DNA of 55,384 nt, taken from assembly GCF_000426545.1 (NCBI RefSeq), contig NZ_AUFO01000036.1, forward strand, positions 1 to 55,384, read 5' to 3'. Numbering within the stretch: position 1 is the first letter of the stretch; every line of letters starts with the position of its first letter. A model generated the notes under the pieces. That model made no database searches. It saw nothing but the letters and a program-made list of their open reading frames with translations, and was not told the origin of the DNA. Source of the stretch: Paenibacillus massiliensis subsp. panacisoli DSM 21345. Its GTDB lineage: Bacteria; Bacillota; Bacilli; Paenibacillales; Paenibacillaceae. Of the stretch, positions 19,601 through 29,200 are shown piece after piece. Made by a program: the position numbers and the translations under genes.

Positions 19601-22600
19601 CCCAATACTTTTCCCCATACCACGGCAATAGATTGTTCCATCTCATCTCGAGGAGCGACATATTGCACCCCAGTATCTATCTCTCCATGGGGTTCAGGTA
19701 GTGCCTTGCGATTTACTTTTCCGTTAGGAGTCAACGGTAATTGCTCCAATCGGACGAAGTATGAAGGAATCATATAACTAGGCAATGAAGCAGATACGTG
19801 ATTACGCAATGCTGATATGGACAACTCTGCTTCACTAACGATATAAGCACATAAATGAGCTTGCCCGTCCTCTCCAGCTCGAGCTACTACAATCGCATCC
19901 TGAACCATTTCGTGTAGCATTAATTGGTGGACAATCTCGTTTAGTTCGATGCGAAATCCTCGAATTTTCACCTGTTCATCGATCCGGCCCAAATACTCAA
20001 TATTACCATCTGGCAGCCAGCGAGCCATATCCCCTGTCTTATACATTCGTGCACCCACATCATACGGATGTGGCACGAACTTCATATCTGTTAATTCGGC
20101 ATTGTTCAAATATCCCCGAGCCAATCCATCTCCAGCAACGCATAATTCACCCGCCACTCCAATCGGTAGCAGGTGATTATGGCGGTCGATAATAAATGCA
20201 CTTGAATTGCTGATCGGCCTTCCGATTGGAATGGGATTACTGAATAGCTCTTCTATAGCATAATAGGTTGAGAAGGTCGTGTTTTCTGTTGGCCCATATC
20301 CATTAATTAGCTGCAGAGATGGATACATCTTTCTTACCAGATTAATGTGCTCCCATGACAATGCATCTCCGCCTACAATTAGAGTCTCCAGCCCACTAAA
20401 TATGCCTACGTCCTGCTGCACAAGCTGGTTAAATAGTGGGGAAGTCAGCCACATCATTGTAATTCGATGTCTCCTGATTTCTTCTCCTAAGCTCTCTGCA
20501 TGTAAGAGAATATGCTCCTCAACCAACACCAAGCTGCTTCCATTCAGCAGAGCCCCCCAGATCTCGAAGGTGGAGGCGTCAAATGCCATGGCTCCCGTCT
20601 GCAGTATCCGATTCTCTCCGTTAAAATTCGCGTAATTGGTATTCTTCACCAGCCGCACAACGCTTTTATGCTCGATCATAACGCCTTTGGGATTTCCCGT
20701 AGAACCCGATGTGTACATGACATAGGCCAAATCCGATGGACTGTTTACCTGTTGCGGATTTTCCGTGCTTTCTGCGGTTGTATCCTCGGTAATCTCATCT
20801 AAAAGCACCATTTCAATATGCTTCTCAAGGCTATGTTTTAATTCCCCTATATAGGTTGATCGAGTCAGGAGCAATCCCGTATTGGAATCCGCAAGCAGCG
20901 TCCTCATACGTTCTACTGGATATTTCGGATCCATCGGAACATATGCTCCACCAGCCTTCAGAATCCCCAGTATACCAGTGATCATCTCCATCGAGCGCTC
21001 ACCCATGATACCTACTAGGATATTCTCACGCACACCTTTTTTTCTTAAATAGTGTGCCAAACGATTAGCTCGCTCATTGAGTTCCTGATAGGTTACATGT
21101 TCATTTTGCCAGATCAATGCAGGATGGTGCGGCACCCTCTGGGCCTGTTCCTCAAAAAGTTGGACAATGCTCTTCTCTCTTGGATAATCGCCACCCGTAT
21201 GATTGAACTCATAGAGAATCCGATCCTTGTCTCGATCATCCAGTATCTCTACATCCTCGATGCTTATATGCTGGTTAGCTATGATTTGATCCACGATGGC
21301 ATCAAACGCAGCCGATATCTTCGCAATGCTCTCCTCGGAGAAAACCTTTTCATTATATACAAAATTAATTGACATATCCGTATCCTGGTTGACAACTAGC
21401 GTTAAGCTATAATTCGTCCCTTCAATCAGATGGTGGGGCAATACAAACACAGAATTTAATATTTTCAGATCATTACTGCGCAAAATTTCTTCATTTAACT
21501 TCTTTTCATCAATAGGATAATTTTCAAACACGAGCAAGCTGCTAATCAGATCACTTTTTGCTTCACACTGATTCTGAATTTCCGCAAGACTAAGATAATC
21601 ATGCTTGCTGTTGTTCAGCGTGATGTTGCTTATATGTCTAGTCAGCTCTTGGAAGTTGATATGCTCTGGGAATTCCACGCGCAGTGGAAGCGTATTAATA
21701 AATAGCCCTGGTATAACTTCAACACCTTCAATTTCAGCATTTCTTCCTGACACCACGTATCCATAAACAATGTCATTCCTATTGTTATATTTGCTAAGCA
21801 GAACTGCCCAAATGCTCTGAATGACTGTATTCACTGTAATTTTGCTTTCCTGCGCCATGCGGGTTATGCAAGACGTTTTTTTCTTGTCCAGGACCAACAC
21901 CATTTCCTGATTGATGACTTCATTCAAGTTATTATCTTTAGCGAAAGGAATGGTTGTGATTTCCTCATGTCCTTTTAAGTAACTCTTCCAGTAGGCCTTA
22001 GCCTCGCTTATATCCTTGTTCTTTAACCAATCAATATAAGTGAAATAAGGTACTACTGGGTTCAGATTAGCTTCAATCCCATGCTTCAGTTCGTTATAAA
22101 TTTTAAATAACTCAATTAATATGAGGCTGTTACACCAACCATCCATAAGGATATGGTGCAGATGAAAGATCATACTATATGTATTTACTTCCATCCGTAC
22201 CAGTACAATGCGTAATAATGGATCTTTACTCAAATCAAAGCGCCTCATGCGATACTGCTTAATTAACTGCTCAAGCTCTTCTTCAGCAGCAGCGCCGTGT
22301 TTTTGAAAGTCGATGTATTCAACCTCTGCTTTTCTTTTTTTATACACCACCTGCATGTTTCTATGAAATGAAGAATAATCAAAAACCGTCCTCAAAATGT
22401 CATGTCGCTCAACTACGATATTAAAAGACTGCTGCAACATATCCAAATCAATCTGTCCTTCGACCTGGAAGCTAGATAATTTGATATACGTATCTTGTTC
22501 ATCTGTCAAAGCATGATAAAGCATACCCTCTTGCATAGGAGCAAGAGGATAAATATTCTTAATATTGTTCAGTTCATCTTTGTATTGCGACAATTCCTGC

Positions 22601-23295
22601 ATGGTTATGTTTTCTTGTGTGATATCGGTAATGGTTAATTCTGCATCTTCCTTGCCAGTACAATAAGTAATCATACGAATGAGATGATCCTGATACGTAG
22701 CTAGCAGCTTCTCGATCGTGTCAGCATAGAAATCATCTTCGTTATAGAAAATGGAGATGGTTAATTGGCCAGCCAGAATCTTGGCTTCAATGTTCAAAGC
22801 ATAAGTGCACGCCAGATTACTAGAGGGGTATTCCATGTCATCTAGACTCAGGATTTCAATTGCAGGTTCCACCGCATCCTTGTCCCATTCCCATAAATAA
22901 TTGAAACAAATTTCGGGCTCTACACGGTTCAGCTCATCGTTAGATTGGTATTTAATGATCTCATAGGATCTACCCTGGTCAGGAATCCGTCGCAACATAT
23001 CTTTGGTATGTTTGATCGTATCATCCATTTGTGCATGAGCGGTTAGTATAACAGGGTATTGTGAACTGAAATTCCCTACAGTTCTGCTAATGTCCAAAGC
23101 ATTGAATAGTTTTTCCCTGCCCTGCGTAACCAAGCTAATTAGCGCTTGTTCCTCTTTCGTCCAATCATGGATGGTGTGGGCAAGAGCAGCTAGCAGTATA
23201 TCTAAAGAATTCGTATGATATGCTTGATTCGCCTCTAGCAGCATACTTTCGGTAACTTCTTCACTAAGCTCTAGGGCTCGTTTACTCAACTCCAT
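13606..23295 (-). CDS. NRPS, second protein: E(C-half)-C-A(Val)-PCP-E-C-A(Phe)-PCP-terminal C-like
   Basis: 3229 aa. Residues 1-225 are the C-terminal half of an epimerisation domain (FNYLWEWD). Then C (about 248-690, HHILMDG), A (about 735-1170), PCP (Ser in GGDSIKAI, about 1246), E (about 1300-1750, HHMVVDTVSW), C (about 1755-2190, HHIILDG), A (about 2232-2660), PCP (GGDSIRIA, about 2730). The last domain (about 2808-3229) is a divergent condensation-like domain with SHLIFDA in place of HHxxxDG. Specificity lines read by eye give DAFWIGGTFK (the published valine code) and DAWTIAAVCK (phenylalanine type). The line should therefore add D-Val then Phe. There is no thioesterase domain. Its ATG overlaps the upstream gene's stop by 10 bases and has AAGAGG nine to ten bases upstream, so the two proteins are translationally coupled. 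Confidence 0.93.
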   Translation of the reverse strand: MELSKRALELSEEVTESMLLEANQAYHTNSLDILLAALAHTIHDWTKEEQALISLVTQGREKLFNALDISRTVGNFSSQYPVILTAHAQMDDTIKHTKDMLRRIPDQGRSYEIIKYQSNDELNRVEPEICFNYLWEWDKDAVEPAIEILSLDDMEYPSSNLACTYALNIEAKILAGQLTISIFYNEDDFYADTIEKLLATYQDHLIRMITYCTGKEDAELTITDITQENITMQELSQYKDELNNIKNIYPLAPMQEGMLYHALTDEQDTYIKLSSFQVEGQIDLDMLQQSFNIVVERHDILRTVFDYSSFHRNMQVVYKKRKAEVEYIDFQKHGAAAEEELEQLIKQYRMRRFDLSKDPLLRIVLVRMEVNTYSMIFHLHHILMDGWCNSLILIELFKIYNELKHGIEANLNPVVPYFTYIDWLKNKDISEAKAYWKSYLKGHEEITTIPFAKDNNLNEVINQEMVLVLDKKKTSCITRMAQESKITVNTVIQSIWAVLLSKYNNRNDIVYGYVVSGRNAEIEGVEVIPGLFINTLPLRVEFPEHINFQELTRHISNITLNNSKHDYLSLAEIQNQCEAKSDLISSLLVFENYPIDEKKLNEEILRSNDLKILNSVFVLPHHLIEGTNYSLTLVVNQDTDMSINFVYNEKVFSEESIAKISAAFDAIVDQIIANQHISIEDVEILDDRDKDRILYEFNHTGGDYPREKSIVQLFEEQAQRVPHHPALIWQNEHVTYQELNERANRLAHYLRKKGVRENILVGIMGERSMEMITGILGILKAGGAYVPMDPKYPVERMRTLLADSNTGLLLTRSTYIGELKHSLEKHIEMVLLDEITEDTTAESTENPQQVNSPSDLAYVMYTSGSTGNPKGVMIEHKSVVRLVKNTNYANFNGENRILQTGAMAFDASTFEIWGALLNGSSLVLVEEHILLHAESLGEEIRRHRITMMWLTSPLFNQLVQQDVGIFSGLETLIVGGDALSWEHINLVRKMYPSLQLINGYGPTENTTFSTYYAIEELFSNPIPIGRPISNSSAFIIDRHNHLLPIGVAGELCVAGDGLARGYLNNAELTDMKFVPHPYDVGARMYKTGDMARWLPDGNIEYLGRIDEQVKIRGFRIELNEIVHQLMLHEMVQDAIVVARAGEDGQAHLCAYIVSEAELSISALRNHVSASLPSYMIPSYFVRLEQLPLTPNGKVNRKALPEPHGEIDTGVQYVAPRDEMEQSIAVVWGKVLGIKNIGINDDFYSLGGDSIKAIQAIAQMRNQGYVFEIKDLMNNPKIKDLVVHIKQTQLIADQSEVSGEVQLTPIQQWFLEHDHINKDHFNQEILLFCRHGFREDRIEQAFDHIVRHHDLLRATYIDKKLINRKINNKLYDLRIYDLRGTDIADEYITDVCTQIQASMKLAKGPLVKLGLFKTDKGDYLLVSIHHMVVDTVSWRIIIEDFETLYNGQAQSLPLKTTSFQEWSSKQARYASGPAIRNELYYWNSLDQGGIKELSKDNIPQNIVGAEIATKTIVLDKTHTEKLLTKVNRAYSTEINDILLAALTVTIASYNQTDRILINLESHGRESIIEDVDVTRTVGWFTSQYPVVLHMKDTLSDLIKDTKDTLRRIPHKGIGYGILKYLSPFELKDTRTPDISFNYLGQFDENISGNSFILADIRPGDSVSKNSGRLYPLNISAMILHRQFTLTLSYIREEFKDTTIEELLQRYLDSLTQIIDHCVSLNHVEATAADLTDENISWSELAPYHMSIDNIQRMYTLTPMQEGLLFHSIADKGEYYHVNMELRVTGVLNEELFDQSFRELVARHDVLRTNFDSSNFKENMQIVYKSREAGIKYRDIRDFQGDKEAYIEQLVREDRLQGFDLSKDILIRLAVVRMSDEEYSLILSNHHIILDGWSFGIISSELFNIYNHLLQNTVLEARKVRPIEDYIKWIGTQDKTAALNYWSTYLQGYNTTIEIPFKKSTVTHGQPQEVILSLNKEATRQIEVLAKNNNTTINTIFQSVWAILLQRYNNVSDIVFGFIVSGRTTRIDGIDEMVGLFINTIPLRVNTTQDKNYKNVLQKIRSDFNESEPYQYCSMAEVQKLTEVGTGLINGLMVFENYPVDQDTINKDLQEQMHLQISSTRIFEETNYSFNIKVIPGDELVVKFDYNDGVYAEEEVCKIKNHFLNILNQVISNPDLQIDEIEIVGSDERKEILIDFNNTYVSLPKEDTIQGIFEYQAAQNPEKVAVTYGEDRISYGEINKRANSIATLLRDKGVGIDSIVSIMIDRSIDMVVGVLAVLKAGAAYLPIDTNYPEERINYILQDSKAEIMLSTHKLVQSYALEIRDVIDLEDEELYALPNDEVININQSHDLAYVIYTSGTTGRPKGVMVEHKGVISLKHWFESDLGIGNDEHILQFASIAFDAFSWELFMAILLGNTLCIPSREKLLSSDLLNEYIRANQITTLTVPPFVAAELETENELRRVITAGSELKYEQISHLLGKVDVINAYGPTEDTVCTTTYRLQQDQQAKITIGAPINNHKVLILDTHNRLVPIGVNGELCIAGVGLARGYLNNEELTREKFIANPYQDEEVLYKTGDVARWLPDGNIEYLGRIDHQVKIRGYRIEIGEIELNLLQYPSISQVAIVDKDIGGAKYLCAYYVAEAEIAIHSLREFLGRKLPNYMIPAYFIRMESLPFNLNGKIDRNLLPEMDGLINTGILYEEADNETELLVIGICKNILGLQQLGARDNLFEAGGDSIRIAKIHKELKRNNIHISIKDIFYYENVRDICNNCLKKSDSAAESNTGGLKSAGSLSEWKESLTSQLHEFSDTIANYHKITRVYPITAIQKILLETNQTFSGTIMDFDDEVNVDLLSKSIASVVNEQALLRSVLIQSEHQVMLQEHSLVHGLNIPYLDLSNASQEQNEQVHQYIYEMYAEHLENTDLYNKLLYKVILVKFSDSHYKLYLPISHLIFDAMSVEILHEQIQQAYDNQGELRKPNPLQYEHYVNEVVQGPQGISEQELIERFNLEQFQESFRTYFKKYKKASWTNTTISIPLTEDIRESVAEMSWEISMKVFLKVLELNFDLDTIPFALMYTGRKYQSHNYYHTVGAFIDILPLSLPRDQHADSEMINELITLASTKNINFAALLAHGEPKSKYKKVKQILKEIYGVGTINIPIFNYLGLYDSQSRMKEELNRIKDSHGSKVKNLSTEIAIGVQGNELVIRLFCEENKLTWLTQELQHFMADFNKLILR

Positions 23296-26200
23296 GCCAA
23301 TTTACCTCTTTTCCTTGGCAATTTTTTGATGTCTGCATCACGCAAGCTTCTCCAATATTCAACCTGTCTCCTAACAGCATAAGAGCTGGCATACTCATCT
23401 AATTTTGCTGCCCACTCCTTGAAGGAGGTTGAATTCTTGGCTAGTCTTATGCTTAAGCCCTTTTCAGCCTGCATATAAGCATTTGAGAAATCTTTAAGCA
23501 GGATTCTCCAGGATACCTCATCGACTAATAGACCATGGATAGCAATAAGCAGCTTGTCCCCTTCATCAGTCTTCAACAAGCCTATTCTAATTAATGGTCC
23601 ATTTTGCAAATCTATACCGCTTCTAATCTCATTACATTTCTCTACAATCTCCTGCTCTGATACATTCTCAACTATGTTGACATCATACAAGCGTTCCTTC
23701 ATGTCTCGGGAGATCTGAACGATATTTCCATTGTCATCCTTGAACCCCATACTTAACGCGTCATGGTGATTAACCAGTGTATCAAGAACTTTTCTAATTA
23801 CATAGATTCTAAAACCATCCGGTCTATACAGCAGCTTAGCCTTAGTCCAAAGCTGTTGATCCTTGGATTTCTGCTCAAAGAACCGTTTCTGAACGGGGGT
23901 TAGCTTCACGATCCCAGCTTGGAGTTCCCGGGTACGATTCGTATGCTGCTGCTCAACAAATGCCACCAGTTGCTTAATCGTAGGGTTCTTATATAAATGA
24001 TCAACTTCAAAGTTGTAGCACTTTGTCCTGGCTCGGGATATGAGCTGGATCGCTTTAATTGAATCTCCACCCAATTGAAAGAAGTCATCATCAATACCGA
24101 CTGGGCTGATGTCCAATGTAACCTCCCATATACGAGCCAGCATTTCTTCTGTTTCATTACGTGGTGCTTCATATCCTTGATTGGCAATAGATCCGCTTGT
24201 AAGTGCTACCGTTTCGCTCTGTGCGTACTCCATATCAGGAATGAAGCTCTCAGTTGTATCCTGGTCAATACTTGCAAAATCCCTGAGTCTGAGGTCTGGT
24301 CCATCAGGATTAGTGGGTTGGGTAATTAACTGTAAGATACTTTTATACTGCTGTCCCCATGTACGAATGGTCTCTTCTTTAAATAGGCTTGTTTTATATG
24401 TCATCCCCATATTGAACAGCCCATTCTCCTCCAGAATTTCAATCACAAAATCAAAGTCAGATAATTTACTTTTATAGTCGTAGGTTGTGAGTTCAAGGTT
24501 GTCTATTACTAATACTCTTTCATCTGTCTTTTCATAGACAAACCGTACGTTAAGAAATCCTTCTCTACTATGTTTGGCCTTTTTAATGTGACTTGCCAAC
24601 AAATTGAACGGGTAGTACATATGCGAATAAGCTTCCAGACAGCTTTGTTTCACTTCCTTCAGAAACTCTGAGAACGTACTTTCATCGGCTAGTTTGTTTT
24701 TAAGCACAATGGTATTCGTGAACATACCTATACTTTCATTAAAGGACCCCTCTGCTCGATTCGTCACAGGTGTCCCAATACATACATCTTCGCATCCCGT
24801 CAGTCTCTTAAGTAACACATTAAAGGCTGCAGCTAATAGCATAAACAGAGAGCATTGATTACGTGAAGCCACTAATTTCAAAGCATGAACCAACTCTGAA
24901 TCAACGCTCATGTAGACTGTGTTTGCAGCGAAATTTGATTCATCACCCGTTGGAAAGTCAGCTGGCAACTTCAGTACGTTAACATCTCCAGATAATTTGT
25001 TAAGCCAGTACTGTTCACTCTGCTTCTTTTCTTCCGATACCAAATATTGAGCTTCCCATTCAACAAAATCTCTATACTGCTTATTTACTGGAGGAAGGAC
25101 TTCATTAGCATATAAACGCATGAACTCTTGCACGAATATGCTCATAGATATTCCATCTGCTATCGTATGATGAAAATTGAAAATCAACGCACTTTCTTGT
25201 GGACCTCCAGCGATCAAGATCACCTTAAATAGAGGTGCCTCCTTGAGGTCAAAGGGAGTAACTAATTGTTCAATTAGAGTCTCCAGTTTCTCATCGGGAC
25301 CTTGTTCGATTGTCTGAATTCTAAAATTCACACGGTCAAGAATTTCTTGCTTAAATTCCCCGTCCTCCATATATAGGCGCGTTCGTAGACTTTCATGTCG
25401 CTCAATAATTTGATTAATTACATTCTCAAATTTTTGAAGATCCAGCGTCCCCCTAACCTTCAATACAGCCACCAGATTGTAGGGGTCATCTTTTCCCATT
25501 GAGCTTAATGTATATAATCGTTGTTGAATAAGCGACATGGGAGATATAGATTCCAATTCTTCATCTTGGAGGGAGTGAATCCCCTGAATTGCGCGTTCCT
25601 TCATCGGGGGCTCATCAAAGTACCCAGCCTGTCGCATTTCTTCGATCGTCCTTGTTATGGCAGCAAAGATATGTTCAATATCCTCATCCGTGTGCTCTGT
25701 TGAGAAGAAGCAATTCCGCCCCTCCCACACATACACTCCCTTTTCCAGCAGCCCAAAGAAAAAGATCTCGAAATCTCCCCGGAATACAAATCTAAACAAC
25801 GAGCCAAAATGGACTACCTTAATAGGAACAAGATTTTCTTCGAAAAAGGCATTTACCCGGTTCACAAAATCATTTGTTTTGTTATTCAATTTGTCATACA
25901 GTGTGTCCTTATTTTCTGTTATATAGGCTAATGAAGCATTAGCAGCTGCCATAGCTAGAGGGTGATGAGAAAAAGTCCCTGCTACAAATGTTCTTTTTTG
26001 CTCACACGGTGGAACTGACGTATCACCAAAGCTCCACATACCTCCATCGATGCAGTCCATGTATTCAGATTTTCCAGATACAATGCCAATCGGCATTCCC
26101 CCGCCAACGACTTTTCCATAGGTTACAATATCCGCCTGGATATCGAAATGCTCTTGAGCTCCTCCTGCGCAAATTCTAAAACCAGTGATAATCTCATCAA

Positions 26201-29200
26201 ATATTAAGGCAATACCGTTTTCTTCGGTGATTCCCCTTAATTTCTTAAGAAAATCCTTGGGCTGAACATCGGGCCTTCTGCTTTGAACAGTCTCTACTAG
26301 AACTCCGGCAATCTCACTTGCATGAGTCCGTATGAACTCCAGTGAGGCCTCTTGATTGTAATTCAACATGATTAAATCACTAACCACACTATCCATAATG
26401 CCTGGTGCTAACGGAATGGTCGTCAGATCGCCATCCTCTCCAATGGAGGACAATCCAAGCAAACCATCATAAGTACCGTGATAGGAGCCTGCAAAAGTAA
26501 CGATCTTCTTCTTGCCTGTACTTGCTCGGGCGATCCGTACGGCTACCATGTTAGCTTCCGTGCCAGAGTTATAAAAAGCTACTCTCTCCACACCAGTTAA
26601 GTGCCTAATCTGATCCGCAACACTTCCTGCCAACCTACCCATCGGTCCGAGTGGCATTCCTCTATCAAGCTCTTCTGTCAATGCTTCACGAATAAAGCTT
26701 GGATTATGTCCGAGTAGATTCACACCGAACCCCATGGTTAAATCCACAATTTCGTTCCCATCAATATCACGTAGCTTGGAGCCCTGTCCCGTATCAGCTA
26801 CAATCTGATAGATCATTTCCTTCATTACAGGTCTGAAGCCCGCTACATTCCTATTATTGGCGTATACTTTTCTATAACGTTGAATGTTCTCTTTTGATTT
26901 TTTGGAGAAGCTTGTATATTTGTTTTCTATATTGCGAATATAAGTTAGCTGCAGTTCATTGAAGTTCTCATGATCAATCAACTCTAGTTTTTTGTAGGGA
27001 ACATAGTGGCTTTTAGTGTCCACCGTCAAAGGTGCAGCATTCGAATTACTGACGCCGGGCTGAATATGCTTTGGGCTCGGCAGTCGGTTTGCTGTCGTTA
27101 TTACCGTCTCTGAATTCGTTAGACTTTTTAATACATGAAGCTGCTCTGTCATCAGTTGCATCTGTGTATTCATAATATTTTGTATAGCAGCCATATGATC
27201 GAGGGCTCCTGAAGGTTGGCTTTTCACTTCGCCCGCGGCCACAGGATTATTCACAGGCTCGGTCACCGGGAGGGAAGTAGTCATCTCACCGGATACAGGA
27301 TCAGCATCATTGCTACTGTCAACTACATCTTCAGAACAATCGGTATGCTGGCTAATATACTCAGTGATTTTCTCTACGGTATCCAGGTTCATAAAGAACT
27401 CATTTAGCGCAATAGATAGATTGAACTTATTCGTAATTTGCTTATTTAACTGAATGAGTACCAGAGAATCAAAGCCAAGTGTCAGTAGACTCAGATCATC
27501 CTCGATTTCTTCAATTCTGAGCCCCGTCAGGATCTTAATCATTTCCTTTAATTCTGCATTAATTTGCATTCTATAATTAGAATGTCCTTGATCGCTCTCA
27601 TCTGTAGCCTGATGTTGCTGCTGCTGCGAGTATTGCGAGAGTTCAGGCTTATCTTTTATACCCATAGCTGTTCCCGCTGCTTGCTCCTGTATAACCGTAT
27701 TAAGCTCCATTCTACTGACCTCTTTCCACAGTTCCTTCTTTTGAAATGGATAATTGGGAAGGTTAACTCTCCGTTTGGAGTAGCTTGTATAAAAGGTATT
27801 CCAATCGAGATCTATACCGTTCAGGAATAGTGTAGATATCGAGTTAAAGAGCTGAGTATAGTTGTCCGCTTCTCTTCTCATGGAAGGTAGAAATAGAATA
27901 TCACTGTCGTTCAGACACTGATTAGCTAATACGCTTAGCGTTGCATCTCCTCCAATCTCAATGAAGAGGTTGACACCGAGTCGTTTGGCTTCGTTAATAG
28001 CTTCCTGATAATTCACTGTTTTGGACAGGTGCTCTATCCAATACTTACTTTTCCCAAGCACTTCTTCCTTCTCAAGCTGTCCCGTAATGCTGGATATCAT
28101 AGGTATGTTCATCTTGGAGAAAGTAATGTCCCCAATGCTGTTCTCATACATACTTTCATAATCCTTCATTAAGGAAGAATGGTATGGATGAGGAATATTC
28201 AGCTTATTAAAAAATACTCTGTGTTTGGCTTGCAGGGTATCAATAACGATATCTACCTCATCGCTCCGCCCCGATATTGTGACATTTCCAGGTGCATTGA
28301 TCGCGGCAATCGTGACATTCTGACACCCACTTTCCTCCAATGCCTCCTTTACATATTCCACATTGGTAAGAATAACGACCATCTTGCCTTCAACATCTAT
28401 GGCCTCCATCATTTGTCCACGTCGTGCAATCATCTGGATTACATCATCCAGATTGATTAACCCTGCATAGCAGGCTGCCGTATATTCCCCTATACTATGG
28501 CCAATGATTACAGCAGGCTTGATGCCAAGCGAACCCCAAAGCCTGGTCAATGCATACTCGATTGAGAAAATTGCTGCTTGGGAGTATAAGGGTCTATTTA
28601 CCAGTGTCTTGTCTTCCCCATAAATTCCATCCAGAATCGATAACCCCAGTATCTTTTCAAATTTTTCATTACACAGGTTCATGGCCTCTCTGAACGTATT
28701 GGATGTGGCGTAAAAGTCTTTGGCAATACCTTCATAGATCGAGCCTTGGCCTGTGAACAAAAAAGCTATTTTCTTGTCTTTAGCGGTATTCTTCCGGTTC
28801 AGGAGCTCATCGCCAGGATGATTGTTTAGGAAAAGGTCTATTTTATCTAGCAACTCTTGCTTGCTTCGCCCCACTGCCGAGAACCTTTGCTTCAGAAAAG
28901 ATCTACTGACATTGGAAGTATAGGCTATATCTGCAATAGAGCTTTGATCTTGTTGTAATAGTCCCTTCACAGAACCTGCATATTCCTTTAATGCTGAGAC
29001 ATTCTTGGCAGACAAGGTCAACATATGAGCTGGTAATTGGTCTAGTTGCTTCCTGTTGTCCTGAGGCGGCTCCTCAAGAATGACATGCCCCAGAGTCCCG
29101 CTGAACCCAAAAGAACTAATTCCTGCTCTTCTGGCTCCTTCTGATTTGTGCCAATCCATGAATTTGTCCGCAATTTTAACCGTGCCCCATGATATGTTTT

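Noticed and set aside
23286..23300. Programmed -1 frameshift joining the two NRPS proteins
   Set aside because: No good slippery heptamer was seen, and the second frame has its own ATG and ribosome site. Re-initiation explains it better, though it is not excluded.
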